From the NCBI GenBank assembly GCA_046703825.1, contig JBJKSO010000094.1, forward strand, positions 1-38,634: a stretch of DNA of 38,634 nt, given 5' to 3'. The notes under the pieces are model-generated. The model ran no database searches, had not been told where the DNA came from, and was given only the letters and a program-made list of their open reading frames with translations. The translations under genes and the position numbers were made by a program. This document shows positions 1 to 8,017 of this stretch, one piece after another. The DNA is from JBJKSO01 sp046703825. GTDB taxonomy: Bacteria > Chloroflexota > Dormibacteria > Aeolococcales > Bog-877. Positions within the stretch are counted from its first letter, which is position 1, and each line of letters opens with the position of its first letter.

Positions 1-70
1 CACGGCCCCCGTCCCGAAGCCGTCCCGGGCGCGTCGCCGCCGGCGCCGCCGACGCTGCTTGAGCCGGCCC
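1..70. other. left edge, possible tail of an upstream gene
   Basis: These bases precede the first clear gene. On the plus strand, frame 1 is open to a TGA at 76-78 and frame 3 to a TGA at 60-62, so the C-terminus of an upstream gene overlapping the next start is possible. The stretch is too short to identify anything. Confidence 0.2.
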
Positions 71-934
71 ATGAGTGACGTCCAGATCCGCTCCGCCTTC
101 GTGGCCGGCGCAGGACTGATGGGGGGCGGCATAGCCCAGGTGTCAGCCCAGGCGGGGCTGCAGGTGACCGTCTTCGACGCCGCGCCCGGGGCGGCCGAGC
201 GAGCTATCGCCCAGATCGAAAAGCGTCTAGTGCGCGCCGAGCAGGCTCAGCGCTTGCAGGGAGTCAGCGCCGCCGAGGTGCTGTCACGGCTCGGCGTCGG
301 CGCCGACACCCAGGCGGCGGCTTCTGCGGACATCGTGATCGAGGCGGTGACGGAGCACGAGCAGGTCAAGCTGGAGCTGTTCGCCGAACTCGACCGGATC
401 TGCCCCGCACCGACAGTTTTGGCCAGCAACACCTCGTCGATCCCGATCACCAGGCTGGCGGCGGCGACGGCGCGTCCGGACCGGGTGATCGGCATGCACT
501 TCTACTCGCCGGTGCCGCTCATGGAACTGGTGGAGCTGGTTCGCGGCGTGAACACCTCGGACGCGACCTATGAGCTGGTCGAGCAGCTCGGGCTCAGGAT
601 GGGCAAGGTGCCAGTCACCTCCGCCGACACGCCCGGCTTCATCGGCAACCGCATCCTGATCCCCTACCTCAACGAGGCCATCCAGGCGCTGCAGGAGGGG
701 GTTGGCTCGGCCGAGGATATCGATCGGGTGGCCAAGTTGGGATTCCGCAACCCCATGGGTCCGCTCGAGCTGGCCGACTTCATCGGCTTGGACGTGGTCC
801 TGGGTATCTGCCGGGTCATGTACCGGGGGCTGCACGACCGACGCTACGCACCCAACCCTCTGCTGGAGCGCCTGGTGGAGGCTGGTCACCTGGGGCGAAA
901 GAGCGGCCGGGGATTCCACTCCTATAGGGAGTGA
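71..934 (+). CDS. hbd: 3-hydroxybutyryl-CoA (3-hydroxyacyl-CoA) dehydrogenase
   Basis: Cytosolic NAD(P)-dependent oxidation/reduction of 3-hydroxyacyl-CoA in fatty-acid or butyrate-type metabolism. The N-terminal Rossmann fold shows GAGLMGGGIAQ near residues 13-23. It is followed by the family block SNTSSIPI near 119-126, the catalytic-His block GMHFYSPVPLMELVE near 141-155, and GFIGNRIL at the junction with the C-terminal helical domain, which ends in GRKSGRGFHSY. The length of about 287 aa matches stand-alone Hbd/FadB2 rather than the FadB fusion. ATG 71 is chosen; an in-frame TTG at 59 would add four residues, and neither has a good Shine-Dalgarno. The 3' end overlaps the convergent diguanylate cyclase frame by 119 nt. 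No other beta-oxidation gene is in view, so the physiological direction is unknown. Confidence 0.93.
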   Translation: MSDVQIRSAFVAGAGLMGGGIAQVSAQAGLQVTVFDAAPGAAERAIAQIEKRLVRAEQAQRLQGVSAAEVLSRLGVGADTQAAASADIVIEAVTEHEQVKLELFAELDRICPAPTVLASNTSSIPITRLAAATARPDRVIGMHFYSPVPLMELVELVRGVNTSDATYELVEQLGLRMGKVPVTSADTPGFIGNRILIPYLNEAIQALQEGVGSAEDIDRVAKLGFRNPMGPLELADFIGLDVVLGICRVMYRGLHDRRYAPNPLLERLVEAGHLGRKSGRGFHSYRE

Positions 935-2465
935 CCAAGTGGCGGGCGCTGCCGACCGGACGGGCCTCGGGCTCTTTCGCGGCAGCTTCGCGGCGGGACT
1001 GCTTGGCGCGGTACAGCCTCGCGTCGGCCAAGCTGAAGAGGCGCGTCTCGTCGTCTGCGTCCCCTGGGCAGCAGGCCATCCCCGAGCTGAAGGCGACCTC
1101 GCGTCCCGAGGCGCGCAGGCGCGCTGCCGCCAGCCGGACCACCCTCTCCCCGCCCTGCTGGTCTGAGTTCCTCAGCAAGACTCCGAACTCATCGCCGCCC
1201 AGCCGGTAGATGCGGTCGTCAGCTCGCACGGACCGGCCCAGGGCGTTGGCCGTCAGGCGCAGGGCTTGGTCGCCGGCGGCGTGGCCGCCCGGGCCGTCGT
1301 TGATCTGCTTGAGTTTGTCGAGATCAGCCAGCACCAGCACGAACTCCTCGCCGCCGCGCAGGACTCGGCCCACCAGAGCCGAGAGGTCTTCGTCGAAGGC
1401 GCGCCGGTTGAGCACCCCGGTGAGCCCGTCGCGCAGCGCCTGAGTGGAGCGCTGGAGCAAGAGGCGCCGGTTCGCGTTCAGCTGCTGCAGCTGCCGAACC
1501 AGGAGCAGGGTAGAGACGACCAGCGCGCCCACCACCATGGAGCGGGCCTCGGTATCGAAATCGCCGCGGATGGTCAACCCCACCGATGCGAGAACGAGCC
1601 CAGCCGCGGGCACGTAGGGAAAGGCACCGCGGATGGTGGCGAAACCCTGGCGTTCGGGCAGATCCCCGGGTTGCGGGGTGGGTAGCCCGCCGCCCACGGT
1701 CACCAGAGGGCAGGCGCCGCCATAGGCCAGGATCAGCCACCAGGGCAACTCCGGACGGTTGTGGAGGAACAGGAGTACCTGCACCGAGGTCAGCCCGACC
1801 GCGCTTCCCAGCAGCACGAAGAGGGCCGTGTAGCTGAGATGACGAAGGGGACGGAAGAAGCCGGAGACCGCCCAGGCGGCGCCGACGCACAGGGAGATCT
1901 GGCCGATCCACGCCAAGCCGACCGCCGCCTCCGCCGCTCCCCCTCTGGCCAGCAGCGGGAAGATCACCAGCGGCGCTCCCAGCGCGAGCAGAGAGACCAT
2001 CAGGATGGTCAGGTCCAGCCCCAACCACTGGCCTTCCGGCCGCCGATAGTGCTTCAGGTAGCTGACGATCGCCGCCACCAGGATGGGTGGGATCAGGATC
2101 AGCAGCAAAGCCGACACCGTGGCCAGGCGGGGGCGGTCCAGCATGAACGCCGCCGCTGCCAGCGCATACCGGAGGCCCAGCAGGGTTATGGCCGCCTGCA
2201 CCAGAAGCCGGTAGGTCGGTGCTCCACGCTCGCGCAGGCGTCCGAGTCCGATCGCGGTGACTATGTAAAGTGCCGCTGCCGCCGTGGCGGCGGCGGCGTG
2301 CAGCACCGGCTGCGGCACCCGGTGAGCCGCCCCCAGGGCGAGTGCCGCGAACATGGCGAGCCAGAACAGGAGCTGCTCCGCGGCCAAACGGACCCGGAAG
2401 GAGTCGAGAAGCAGGCGCCGGACCACGGCGGGAGTCTGCGGCGCGGTGGCCAGGGTGCGGCTCAA
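816..2465 (-). CDS. membrane diguanylate cyclase (GGDEF)
   Basis: Predicted to make cyclic di-GMP from two GTP at the inner face of the membrane. Roughly the first 340 residues hold about eight or nine hydrophobic segments (for example LLFWLAMFAALALGAA and LTILMVSLLALGAPLVIF) forming a sensor of unknown input. The C-terminal GGDEF domain begins at DGLTGVLNRRAF, has the nucleotide motif DLDKLKQIND and an intact RLGGDEF active site. RADD five residues before GGDEF fits the RxxD inhibitory site, so product feedback is likely. The start is uncertain: TTG 2465 is used here, and GTG 2426 or TTG 2486 are alternatives; none has a clear ribosome site. About 56 residues follow the GGDEF domain and run 119 nt into the convergent hbd gene, because no stop occurs earlier. 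No c-di-GMP phosphodiesterase is in the window. Confidence 0.88.
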   Translation of the reverse strand: MSRTLATAPQTPAVVRRLLLDSFRVRLAAEQLLFWLAMFAALALGAAHRVPQPVLHAAAATAAAALYIVTAIGLGRLRERGAPTYRLLVQAAITLLGLRYALAAAAFMLDRPRLATVSALLLILIPPILVAAIVSYLKHYRRPEGQWLGLDLTILMVSLLALGAPLVIFPLLARGGAAEAAVGLAWIGQISLCVGAAWAVSGFFRPLRHLSYTALFVLLGSAVGLTSVQVLLFLHNRPELPWWLILAYGGACPLVTVGGGLPTPQPGDLPERQGFATIRGAFPYVPAAGLVLASVGLTIRGDFDTEARSMVVGALVVSTLLLVRQLQQLNANRRLLLQRSTQALRDGLTGVLNRRAFDEDLSALVGRVLRGGEEFVLVLADLDKLKQINDGPGGHAAGDQALRLTANALGRSVRADDRIYRLGGDEFGVLLRNSDQQGGERVVRLAAARLRASGREVAFSSGMACCPGDADDETRLFSLADARLYRAKQSRREAAAKEPEARPVGSARHLVTPYRSGIPGRSFAPGDQPPPGAPAEGWVRSVGRAAPGT

Positions 2466-2504
2466 GAGCTGGTTACAGAGAGGCAACGGACCAGCTACCG
2501 GCCG

Positions 2505-2555
2505 CCCAACTCGATTCCCGGTACCGGCCCGCCTCCCAATTCGATCTCGGTTACC
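2505..2555 (+). repeat. two imperfect 21-bp direct repeats between divergent genes
   Basis: Two 21-bp units begin CCCAA at 2505 and 2535, exactly 30 bp apart, with about 16 of 21 bases matching (common core CCCAA-TCGAT then GG/GT and ACC). They lie between the divergent diguanylate cyclase and LLM oxidoreductase. Three helical turns of spacing would suit a regulator binding one DNA face, but no regulator is identified. Confidence 0.35.
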
Positions 2556-2602
2556 CTGGTCGGGATAAGCTGGGCCCGCTCCCCTGACAGAGGTGTTGGC
2601 AC

Positions 2603-3442
2603 TTGCGCCTCGGGCTCTTCCTCCCCCCTTTCCAGGAGTTCGCCGAGCCGGACCGGGTAGTCCAGCTGGCCCGCTCCGCGGAGTCATCCGGCTGGGATGG
2701 TCTCTTCCTCTGGGATCACATCTTGGCCGAGCCGGGGATGGCCATAGCCGATCCCTGGGTGACATTGGCCGGCGTGGCCATGCACACCGACCGCATCCGG
2801 CTGGGAGTTCTGGTCTCGCCACTCACGCGGCGGCGGCCCTGGGTGCTGGCCAGGCAGATGGCCAGCTTGGACCGGCTGAGTAACGGGCGGCTGATCGGCG
2901 GGTTCGGCCTTGGCGATGACGGCTGGCGCGAGTTCAGTGCCTTCGGCGAAGTCGAACCCGCCCGGCTGCGCGGTGAGCGGCTGGACGAGGCGCTGGAACT
3001 CCTGAAGCGCTTTCTCGCCGGAAAGGCGGTGAACTGGAGCGGCCGACACTTCCACGTGGAGAGCCCTCCGCTGCTGCCCACTCCAATTCAGAGGCCGCTC
3101 CCGCTCTGGGCGGCGTGTCGCTGGCCCAACCGCCGCCCCCTGGAGCGGGCCGCCGGGGTGCAGGGCTGTTTCCCGATATTCGCCTTGGAGCGGGAGCCAC
3201 CTCCCCCTCCGGAGCCCCGGCGGTTGCGCGAGGTGGCCTCGGAGCTGCAGAGGCTGGGCGCCGCTCCCGACCAGGATCTGGTCGTGCGCTACGCGCTCAG
3301 CGCCCTGAGCCGGCGCCAGGCCCGGCAGAGCGTCGCCGATCTGGAGATCGCCGGAGTGACCTGGGTGCTGGAGGCGTTTGGGCCGGGCCAGCCCCCGGCG
3401 GTGCTGGTGGAGGAGATCGTGGCGGCCGGCCCCAATCTCTGA
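2603..3442 (+). CDS. LLM-class (luciferase-like) flavin-dependent oxidoreductase
   Basis: Bacterial-luciferase-like TIM-barrel oxidoreductase using FMN or F420; the substrate cannot be read from sequence. Family features are the N-terminal strand MRLGLFLPPF, the early WDGLFLWDH segment, the block IRLGVLVSPLTRRRPWVLARQMASLDRLSNGRLIGGFGLG (near 73-112), and a glycoside-like GRHFHVESPPLLPTPIQRPLPLW motif typical of the family after the insertion region. At 279 aa it is somewhat short, with a compact and proline-rich C-terminal part. TTG 2603 is supported by AGAGG about nine bases upstream. It is transcribed away from the diguanylate cyclase gene, and the esterase downstream is convergent. F420 use is plausible in a high-GC Terrabacteria host but not shown. 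Confidence 0.87.
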   Translation: MRLGLFLPPFQEFAEPDRVVQLARSAESSGWDGLFLWDHILAEPGMAIADPWVTLAGVAMHTDRIRLGVLVSPLTRRRPWVLARQMASLDRLSNGRLIGGFGLGDDGWREFSAFGEVEPARLRGERLDEALELLKRFLAGKAVNWSGRHFHVESPPLLPTPIQRPLPLWAACRWPNRRPLERAAGVQGCFPIFALEREPPPPPEPRRLREVASELQRLGAAPDQDLVVRYALSALSRRQARQSVADLEIAGVTWVLEAFGPGQPPAVLVEEIVAAGPNL

Positions 3443-3475
3443 ACCTGCTGGCCGGCCCCGGGAACGATCAGCAGC

Positions 3476-4540
3476 TCAAAGCGCCATCGACTCAGCCAGG
3501 TGGCGGATTCCCAGGGGGTAGCGGTACTCGATCCCGGCGTGGGCCCCGTCGAAGAGTTCGAAGCGGACCGGGACGCCAAGCTGCCGGAGTGCCGCCGCCA
3601 CCGCCTGAGCGCCGACGTCGAGGTGGAAGTCGTCCGCCCGGCCTGCATCGAGGTAGGCGGCCCTGAGACGGGTCGCCGCCGCTGGCATTCGCTCGATCAT
3701 CCGGACCGGGTCGTGGTGCAGCCAGCGCCGCCACACCTGCTGGCGAAGCTCCCCGGTTTCGAGATCGAATGGGAGCTCGGGAACGCCGTTGTCCCCGGCC
3801 GAGTAGCACGCCGCCATCCCGTACACGTTGACCAGCACGTGGTCCGCCGGGGCGCTGAAGGCCGGGCGTGTCCCGAGGTCCGCGCGGAAGTTGGCGATCG
3901 AGCCCTGATAGCGGTCGCGCAGCGCCCGCACCGCCTCCGGGAACTCGGGTAGGTAGCAGTACTCGAAGAGGGCGTCGCCCGCGTGGCTGGCGAAGGCCGA
4001 GAAGAGATCCGGCCGCAGTAGCGCTGTGACCATGGCGCCGTAGCCGCCGCTAGATTTCCCCGCCAGGCCCCGGAAGGCGGCCTCCGGGAGCGTGCGGAAT
4101 TGAGAGTCAACCAGCGGGACCACCTCATCGCAAAGGAACGAGTGGTACCGACCCGTTCCCGGGGAGTCGAGAAACTGGCTGCCGCCGAGACTCGTCCAAC
4201 AGTCGACGAACACCAGCAGACAGGGGGGCGGACCCCCCTCAGCCGACCATAAGCCGTCGTAGAGCTCGAGCGGCGATGGGCGCAGGCCCGGGTGGGCGCG
4301 CCAGGCATCGAGCTGGCGGGTGAAACCCTGGAGCAGGTAGATGGCAGGGAAACTCCGCTTCGCCTCGGCCTGGTAGGCAGGAGGGAGATAGACCCACAGT
4401 GGTCGACGCCAGGGATCCCCGAGGTGGTTGTCCCGAAGCACCTGGCTCTCGAGCACCATCTCCACCAGTCTGCCCTTCAGTGGCCTCTCCCACGGCGGCC
4501 CTGGGGCTCGACCAGGCCGCAGGCGCGCCTGATCGCTCAT
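3476..4540 (-). CDS. alpha/beta-hydrolase, esterase D / enterochelin-esterase-like
   Basis: Putative serine esterase of the esterase-D-like superfamily, 354 aa and probably cytosolic because no signal peptide is visible. The strand after RRPLWVYLPPAYQ leads into FPAIYLLQGF, the usual start of the hydrolase core. The nucleophile elbow is GKSSGG with Ser163, matching GxSxG. A plausible acid lies in YLDAGRADDFHLD and the catalytic His in FDGAHAGIEYRY near the C-terminus. It is the last gene of the long minus-strand train, 24 nt after pcm. The natural substrate is unknown; acyl esters or S-formylglutathione-type substrates are possible for the family. Confidence 0.85.
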   Translation of the reverse strand: MSDQARLRPGRAPGPPWERPLKGRLVEMVLESQVLRDNHLGDPWRRPLWVYLPPAYQAEAKRSFPAIYLLQGFTRQLDAWRAHPGLRPSPLELYDGLWSAEGGPPPCLLVFVDCWTSLGGSQFLDSPGTGRYHSFLCDEVVPLVDSQFRTLPEAAFRGLAGKSSGGYGAMVTALLRPDLFSAFASHAGDALFEYCYLPEFPEAVRALRDRYQGSIANFRADLGTRPAFSAPADHVLVNVYGMAACYSAGDNGVPELPFDLETGELRQQVWRRWLHHDPVRMIERMPAAATRLRAAYLDAGRADDFHLDVGAQAVAAALRQLGVPVRFELFDGAHAGIEYRYPLGIRHLAESMAL

Positions 4541-4564
4541 CCGCGCATCTTGACTGGCAGGCTC

Positions 4565-5215
4565 CTAGCTCCGCCCCCGCAGCGGCACGAAGCGGGCGGC
4601 ACCGAGATCAAGACTCACCCAGTCGTCGCCGCTGATCCGGTGCAGGCAGACCAGGCGCTCGTCCGCGGGTCCGACCACCGGGCAGATCAGCCGACCGCCA
4701 ATCGCGGTCTGCTGCCGCAGGGCCGGGGGGATCTCGCGCGTGGCGGCCGAGACCACCACACCCTGGTAGGGAGCCCAGGCGGGCGCCCCCTCGCGTCCAT
4801 CGCCGAGCAGCACCATCACCCCCTCTACCTGCGCCCTGGCAAGGTTGAGGCGGGCATGGGCAGCCAACTGCGGGATCAGCTCCATCGCCACCACCCGGCT
4901 CCCGCCAGCCGCGCGGAGCACCGCTGCCAAATAGCCGCTACCGGCCCCGACCTCCAGCACCGCTGCGCCGGGATTCAGCCTCAGCTGCTCCGTTACCAGG
5001 GCCACCATCAGCGGCTGCGAGCAGGTCTGGGCGAAGCCGATCGGCAGCGCTCGGTCCTCATAGGCGCTGGCCCGCTCGGCCGGCGGCAAAAAGAGCTCTC
5101 GGGGCACCTGCTCCATGGCCTTCAGGGTGGCCGGGTCCGTGATCCCGTGCCGGGCCAGCCCGGCGACCAGCGCCCGCCGCCGGCTCAGCTGTTCGCGGCC
5201 AGGGTCTGCAGGCAA
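4565..5215 (-). CDS. pcm: protein-L-isoaspartate O-methyltransferase
   Basis: SAM-dependent repair methyltransferase that methylates isoaspartyl residues of damaged proteins in the cytosol. The protein shows ARHGITDPATLKAMEQVPRE followed by LFLPP, the substrate-binding block LPIGFAQTCSQP and SAM motif I VLEVGAGSGYLAAVL (near 86-100), then VVAMELIPQLA as motif post-I and LLGDGREG. A length near 216 aa is normal for Pcm. TTG 5215 is chosen because AGGA lies nine bases upstream; it overlaps the lipoprotein gene by 31 nt. A CTG at 5188, overlapping the lipoprotein TGA, is the alternative and also gives a normal N-terminus. The open frame continues upstream without meaning. Confidence 0.9.
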   Translation of the reverse strand: MPADPGREQLSRRRALVAGLARHGITDPATLKAMEQVPRELFLPPAERASAYEDRALPIGFAQTCSQPLMVALVTEQLRLNPGAAVLEVGAGSGYLAAVLRAAGGSRVVAMELIPQLAAHARLNLARAQVEGVMVLLGDGREGAPAWAPYQGVVVSAATREIPPALRQQTAIGGRLICPVVGPADERLVCLHRISGDDWVSLDLGAARFVPLRGRS

Positions 5216-5910
5216 CCGTTGACGTCCTGCGAGTAGAGGTTCGGTGGCAGTGCCGTGGGCAGCGCTCCCCTGGCGATCCGAAGGTAGAAACCGGGATGGG
5301 CGGCAGGGCCGAAGTTGGGATGGACCAAGGCGACTCCCCGGGCAGTCTCGACCGGCGGGAAGACCGCCACCAGCCACACCGACCCACCTGGGTTGGCACT
5401 GGCGGAGCAGGTATTGAGCCGGTAGTTGGACAGCACCACGATCGGGCGGATCGGCCGGTAGTAGGTCTGCTGAATGGACCGGTGGGCACCCTGGGGAACG
5501 AGTTGGTTCGTGTGGGCCGATTCCAGCACCGCCTGGAACAGCTCAACCGAGGACGTAGAGGCGCCCGAGTTGTACGCGCGGGCCACCACCTCCAGCAGAG
5601 GGCCGAGCCCGGCCAGCGAGGTGGCGTCCTTCCGCTCTGCCCCCGAGAGCAGGGGCAGGACGTCGCTCAGAGGGACCGGCCGTGCGTAGTAGACGTGTAC
5701 ATAGACGTTGGAGTAATAGAAACCCCCGTCCGGGGTGGATCTCTCCAGGCCGGTCCCGATCGGCTTGGCGGCGCTCCGCACCGGGATCCCTGCGGTCAGA
5801 GCGCGCTCGGCGCCGCCCCGGGGACTCAGGGTGCTGCCGCAGCCGGCCAGCAACACGGCGACCACCGCCCCCGCCAGCAGAGTCCGGACCCGCCCGTGCA
5901 AGCTCCCCAC
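5185..5910 (-). CDS. lipoprotein of unknown function
   Basis: I do not recognise the family. The N-terminus has arginine at position 7, a hydrophobic stretch TLLAGAVVAVLLAGC and a lipobox LLAGC with Cys24, so it is predicted to be lipid-anchored outside the cytoplasmic membrane. The mature part of about 218 residues contains two further cysteines (LNTCSAS and NGCLQT) that could pair, and a YYSNVYVHVYYARPVPLSDVLPLL segment typical of small extracytoplasmic beta/alpha domains (GerMN-like folds share such features, but this is only a guess). GTG 5910 has a poorly spaced GAAGG. It sits between pyrE and pcm in the long operon, without obvious functional linkage. Confidence 0.75.
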   Translation of the reverse strand: MGSLHGRVRTLLAGAVVAVLLAGCGSTLSPRGGAERALTAGIPVRSAAKPIGTGLERSTPDGGFYYSNVYVHVYYARPVPLSDVLPLLSGAERKDATSLAGLGPLLEVVARAYNSGASTSSVELFQAVLESAHTNQLVPQGAHRSIQQTYYRPIRPIVVLSNYRLNTCSASANPGGSVWLVAVFPPVETARGVALVHPNFGPAAHPGFYLRIARGALPTALPPNLYSQDVNGCLQTLAANS

Positions 5911-5942
5911 GGCCTTCAGCCTAGCCGTCCGGACCGCGGGCG

Positions 5943-6530
5943 CTAGGTCCGTGCTTGGCCGCTCGCAGCCTGCGCGCCCAGCACCTCAGCCGCCGTGAAC
6001 AGGGAGCGGAGCTTGAACCCGGCGGCGGTGATGTTCTCCCTGCCGCCTTCCTCGCGGTCCAACAGGGTGTAGACGGCGCCCACCCGCGCGCCGGCGGCGG
6101 CGACCGTCTCTGCGGCCTGCAGCAGAGAGCCACCGGTAGTTAGGGCATCATCCACCAGCGCGACCGACTCCCCGGCCGCCGGGGGAGGGCCAGCGCACCA
6201 GCCCGCGCTGCCGTGGGTCTTGGCCTGCTTGCGGACAATGAATGCGGACACCTGGTCACCACCATCCAGGGCGCTGCACAAAGCCACCGACGCCACAATC
6301 GGGTCGGCACCGAGAGTCGGGCCGCCTATTTTGTGCAGGCCGTCCTGCCTTGTCCAATCCAGAAACGCGCGCCCGACCAGCAGCGCGCCAACTGGGTCCA
6401 GCGTCACGAGGCGGCCATCGAAGTAGTAGCCGCTCCGCCGGCCGCTGGTAAGCAAGAAGTCCCCTAACCGGAATGCCCTTTCGAGCAAGAGCATCCTCAG
6501 CTGCTCGCGCTCGTCTGGTCCGAACGTCAA
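5943..6530 (-). CDS. pyrE: orotate phosphoribosyltransferase
   Basis: Transfers phosphoribose from PRPP to orotate to form OMP in de novo pyrimidine synthesis. The N-terminal block AFRLGDFLLTSGRRSGYYFD is the OPRT orotate/phosphate region, FIVRKQAKTHG is the Lys-containing flexible loop, and VALVDDALTTGGS is the PRPP-binding signature with two acidic residues. Length about 195 aa is normal. TTG 6530 overlaps the gcvPB stop (TTGA) and has AGGA nine bases upstream; GTG 6551 would add seven residues and overlap more. No other pyr genes are nearby, so placement behind gcvPB may link one-carbon/glycine metabolism with nucleotide supply, which is inference. Confidence 0.92.
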   Translation of the reverse strand: MTFGPDEREQLRMLLLERAFRLGDFLLTSGRRSGYYFDGRLVTLDPVGALLVGRAFLDWTRQDGLHKIGGPTLGADPIVASVALCSALDGGDQVSAFIVRKQAKTHGSAGWCAGPPPAAGESVALVDDALTTGGSLLQAAETVAAAGARVGAVYTLLDREEGGRENITAAGFKLRSLFTAAEVLGAQAASGQART

Positions 6531-8017
6531 CCTGGGTCTTCCTGACTCCACCGCAGCACCGGATGCCGGGCCGCCGACACCTCGTCAACCCGGGCCACCG
6601 GGGCGGCGTGGGGCGCCCGGCGCAACGAATCGGGGTCGCGGCTGCCATCTTCCATGATGCGGGCAACCGTGTCGGCAAGCTGATCCAACGACCGTTTGGA
6701 TTCCGTCTCCGTCGGCTCGAACATCATGGCTTCGGCCACGGTGATCGGGAAGTAAACGGTCGGCGGGTACACACCGTAGTCGATCATCCGCTTCGCTATG
6801 TCCAGCGCCCGAAGCGCGGCAAATCGCTCCGATTTCTTGGGCGAAGCTACGAACTCGTGAAAGCTGTCGTTCTCCACCGCGACTGGCAGGTAGTCCCGCA
6901 GGCGCAGACGCAGGTAGCGAGCATTCAGCACCGCGTCGCGCGCAACTCCGGAGATCTCATTGCCGTAGCTGCGTATGTACGCATAGGCGCGCACCAGCAT
7001 CCCGAAGTTGCCGTAGTAGGACCTTACCTTGCCGACGCTCTGGGGCCGGTCGTACTCAAACCGGAAATCGTCCCCGGAGCGCACGATCCTGGGCACAGGC
7101 AGGAATTCTGCGAGTGCTTGGGTCACGCCTACGGGGCCAGCTCCCGGCCCGCCGCCGCCGTGCGGAGTCGAGAAGGTCTTGTGCAGGTTCAGGTGCACGA
7201 CGTCGAATCCCATGTCGCCCGGCCGCGCCATGCCCACCAGGGCGTTGAGGTTGGCGCCGTCGTAGTACATGAGAGCACCCGCGTCGTGGGCCAGCCTTGC
7301 CATCTCGACGACGTTGTGCTCGAAGATGCCCAGCGTGTTGGGATTGGTGAGCATCACCGCAGCGATGTGCGGCCCGAGTTTCTCACGCAGATCGTCAACG
7401 TCGACTGTGCCATCCTCGGCACTGCGCACAACCAAAACGGAAAAGCCGCACTGCGCAGCGCTGGCCGGGTTGGTCCCGTGCGCCGTGTCAGGCACTATCA
7501 CAACGGTTCGCTCGCGGTCCTCGCGACTCCAGTGATAGGCCTGAATCATGCGCAGCCCGGTCCACTCACCGTGCGCGCCAGCGGCCGGCTGCAGCGAAAC
7601 ACTGTGCATTCCCGTGATTTGCACCAACAGCTGCTCGAGCTGCCACATGAGCTCAAGCGCGCCCTGGATGGAGTCGACCGGCTGCAGCGGATGGATGTCG
7701 GCGAACCCGTCCCAGCCGGCAACTTGCTCGTTCACGGCCGGGTTGTACTTCATGGTGCACGAGCCCAGGGGGTAAATCCCTTGCTGCAGGTTGTGATTGC
7801 GCCGGCCCAACCTTCCAAAGTGGCGGGCCAGCTCCGGCTCGCTGATGGCAGGAATCCTTGCCTTCCGGGTCCGACGCCGGGCCGGCGGCAGCTCCTGCTC
7901 GAGGCCCGAACCCGCGACTCCCGCCTGGGGCAGGAGGGGCGCCCGGCCTGGTCCCGGGCTCAGTTCGGAAAGCAGCGGTTCGGCCGCAGCCCAGCGAGTA
8001 CTCTGAGCGTCGTTCAC
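6527..8017 (-). CDS. gcvPB: glycine dehydrogenase (decarboxylating) subunit 2
   Basis: PLP-bearing subunit of split P-protein of the glycine cleavage system. It decarboxylates glycine and passes the aminomethyl group to lipoyl-GcvH. The 496 aa protein has the P-protein start NLQQGIYPLGSCTMKYNP, the domain LQPAAGAHGEWTGLRMI, DTAHGTNPASA, and the PLP lysine in HLNLHKTFSTPHGGGGPG (Lys280). GTG 8017 overlaps the gcvPA stop as GTGA, so the two halves are translationally coupled and should be made in equal amounts. The C-terminal stop overlaps the pyrE start. Confidence 0.97.
   Translation of the reverse strand: MNDAQSTRWAAAEPLLSELSPGPGRAPLLPQAGVAGSGLEQELPPARRRTRKARIPAISEPELARHFGRLGRRNHNLQQGIYPLGSCTMKYNPAVNEQVAGWDGFADIHPLQPVDSIQGALELMWQLEQLLVQITGMHSVSLQPAAGAHGEWTGLRMIQAYHWSREDRERTVVIVPDTAHGTNPASAAQCGFSVLVVRSAEDGTVDVDDLREKLGPHIAAVMLTNPNTLGIFEHNVVEMARLAHDAGALMYYDGANLNALVGMARPGDMGFDVVHLNLHKTFSTPHGGGGPGAGPVGVTQALAEFLPVPRIVRSGDDFRFEYDRPQSVGKVRSYYGNFGMLVRAYAYIRSYGNEISGVARDAVLNARYLRLRLRDYLPVAVENDSFHEFVASPKKSERFAALRALDIAKRMIDYGVYPPTVYFPITVAEAMMFEPTETESKRSLDQLADTVARIMEDGSRDPDSLRRAPHAAPVARVDEVSAARHPVLRWSQEDPG

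Noticed and set aside
3049..3062. CACGTG with parS-like arms
   Set aside because: The outer bases do not match and it is inside the LLM gene coding for HFHVES, so it is likely chance.
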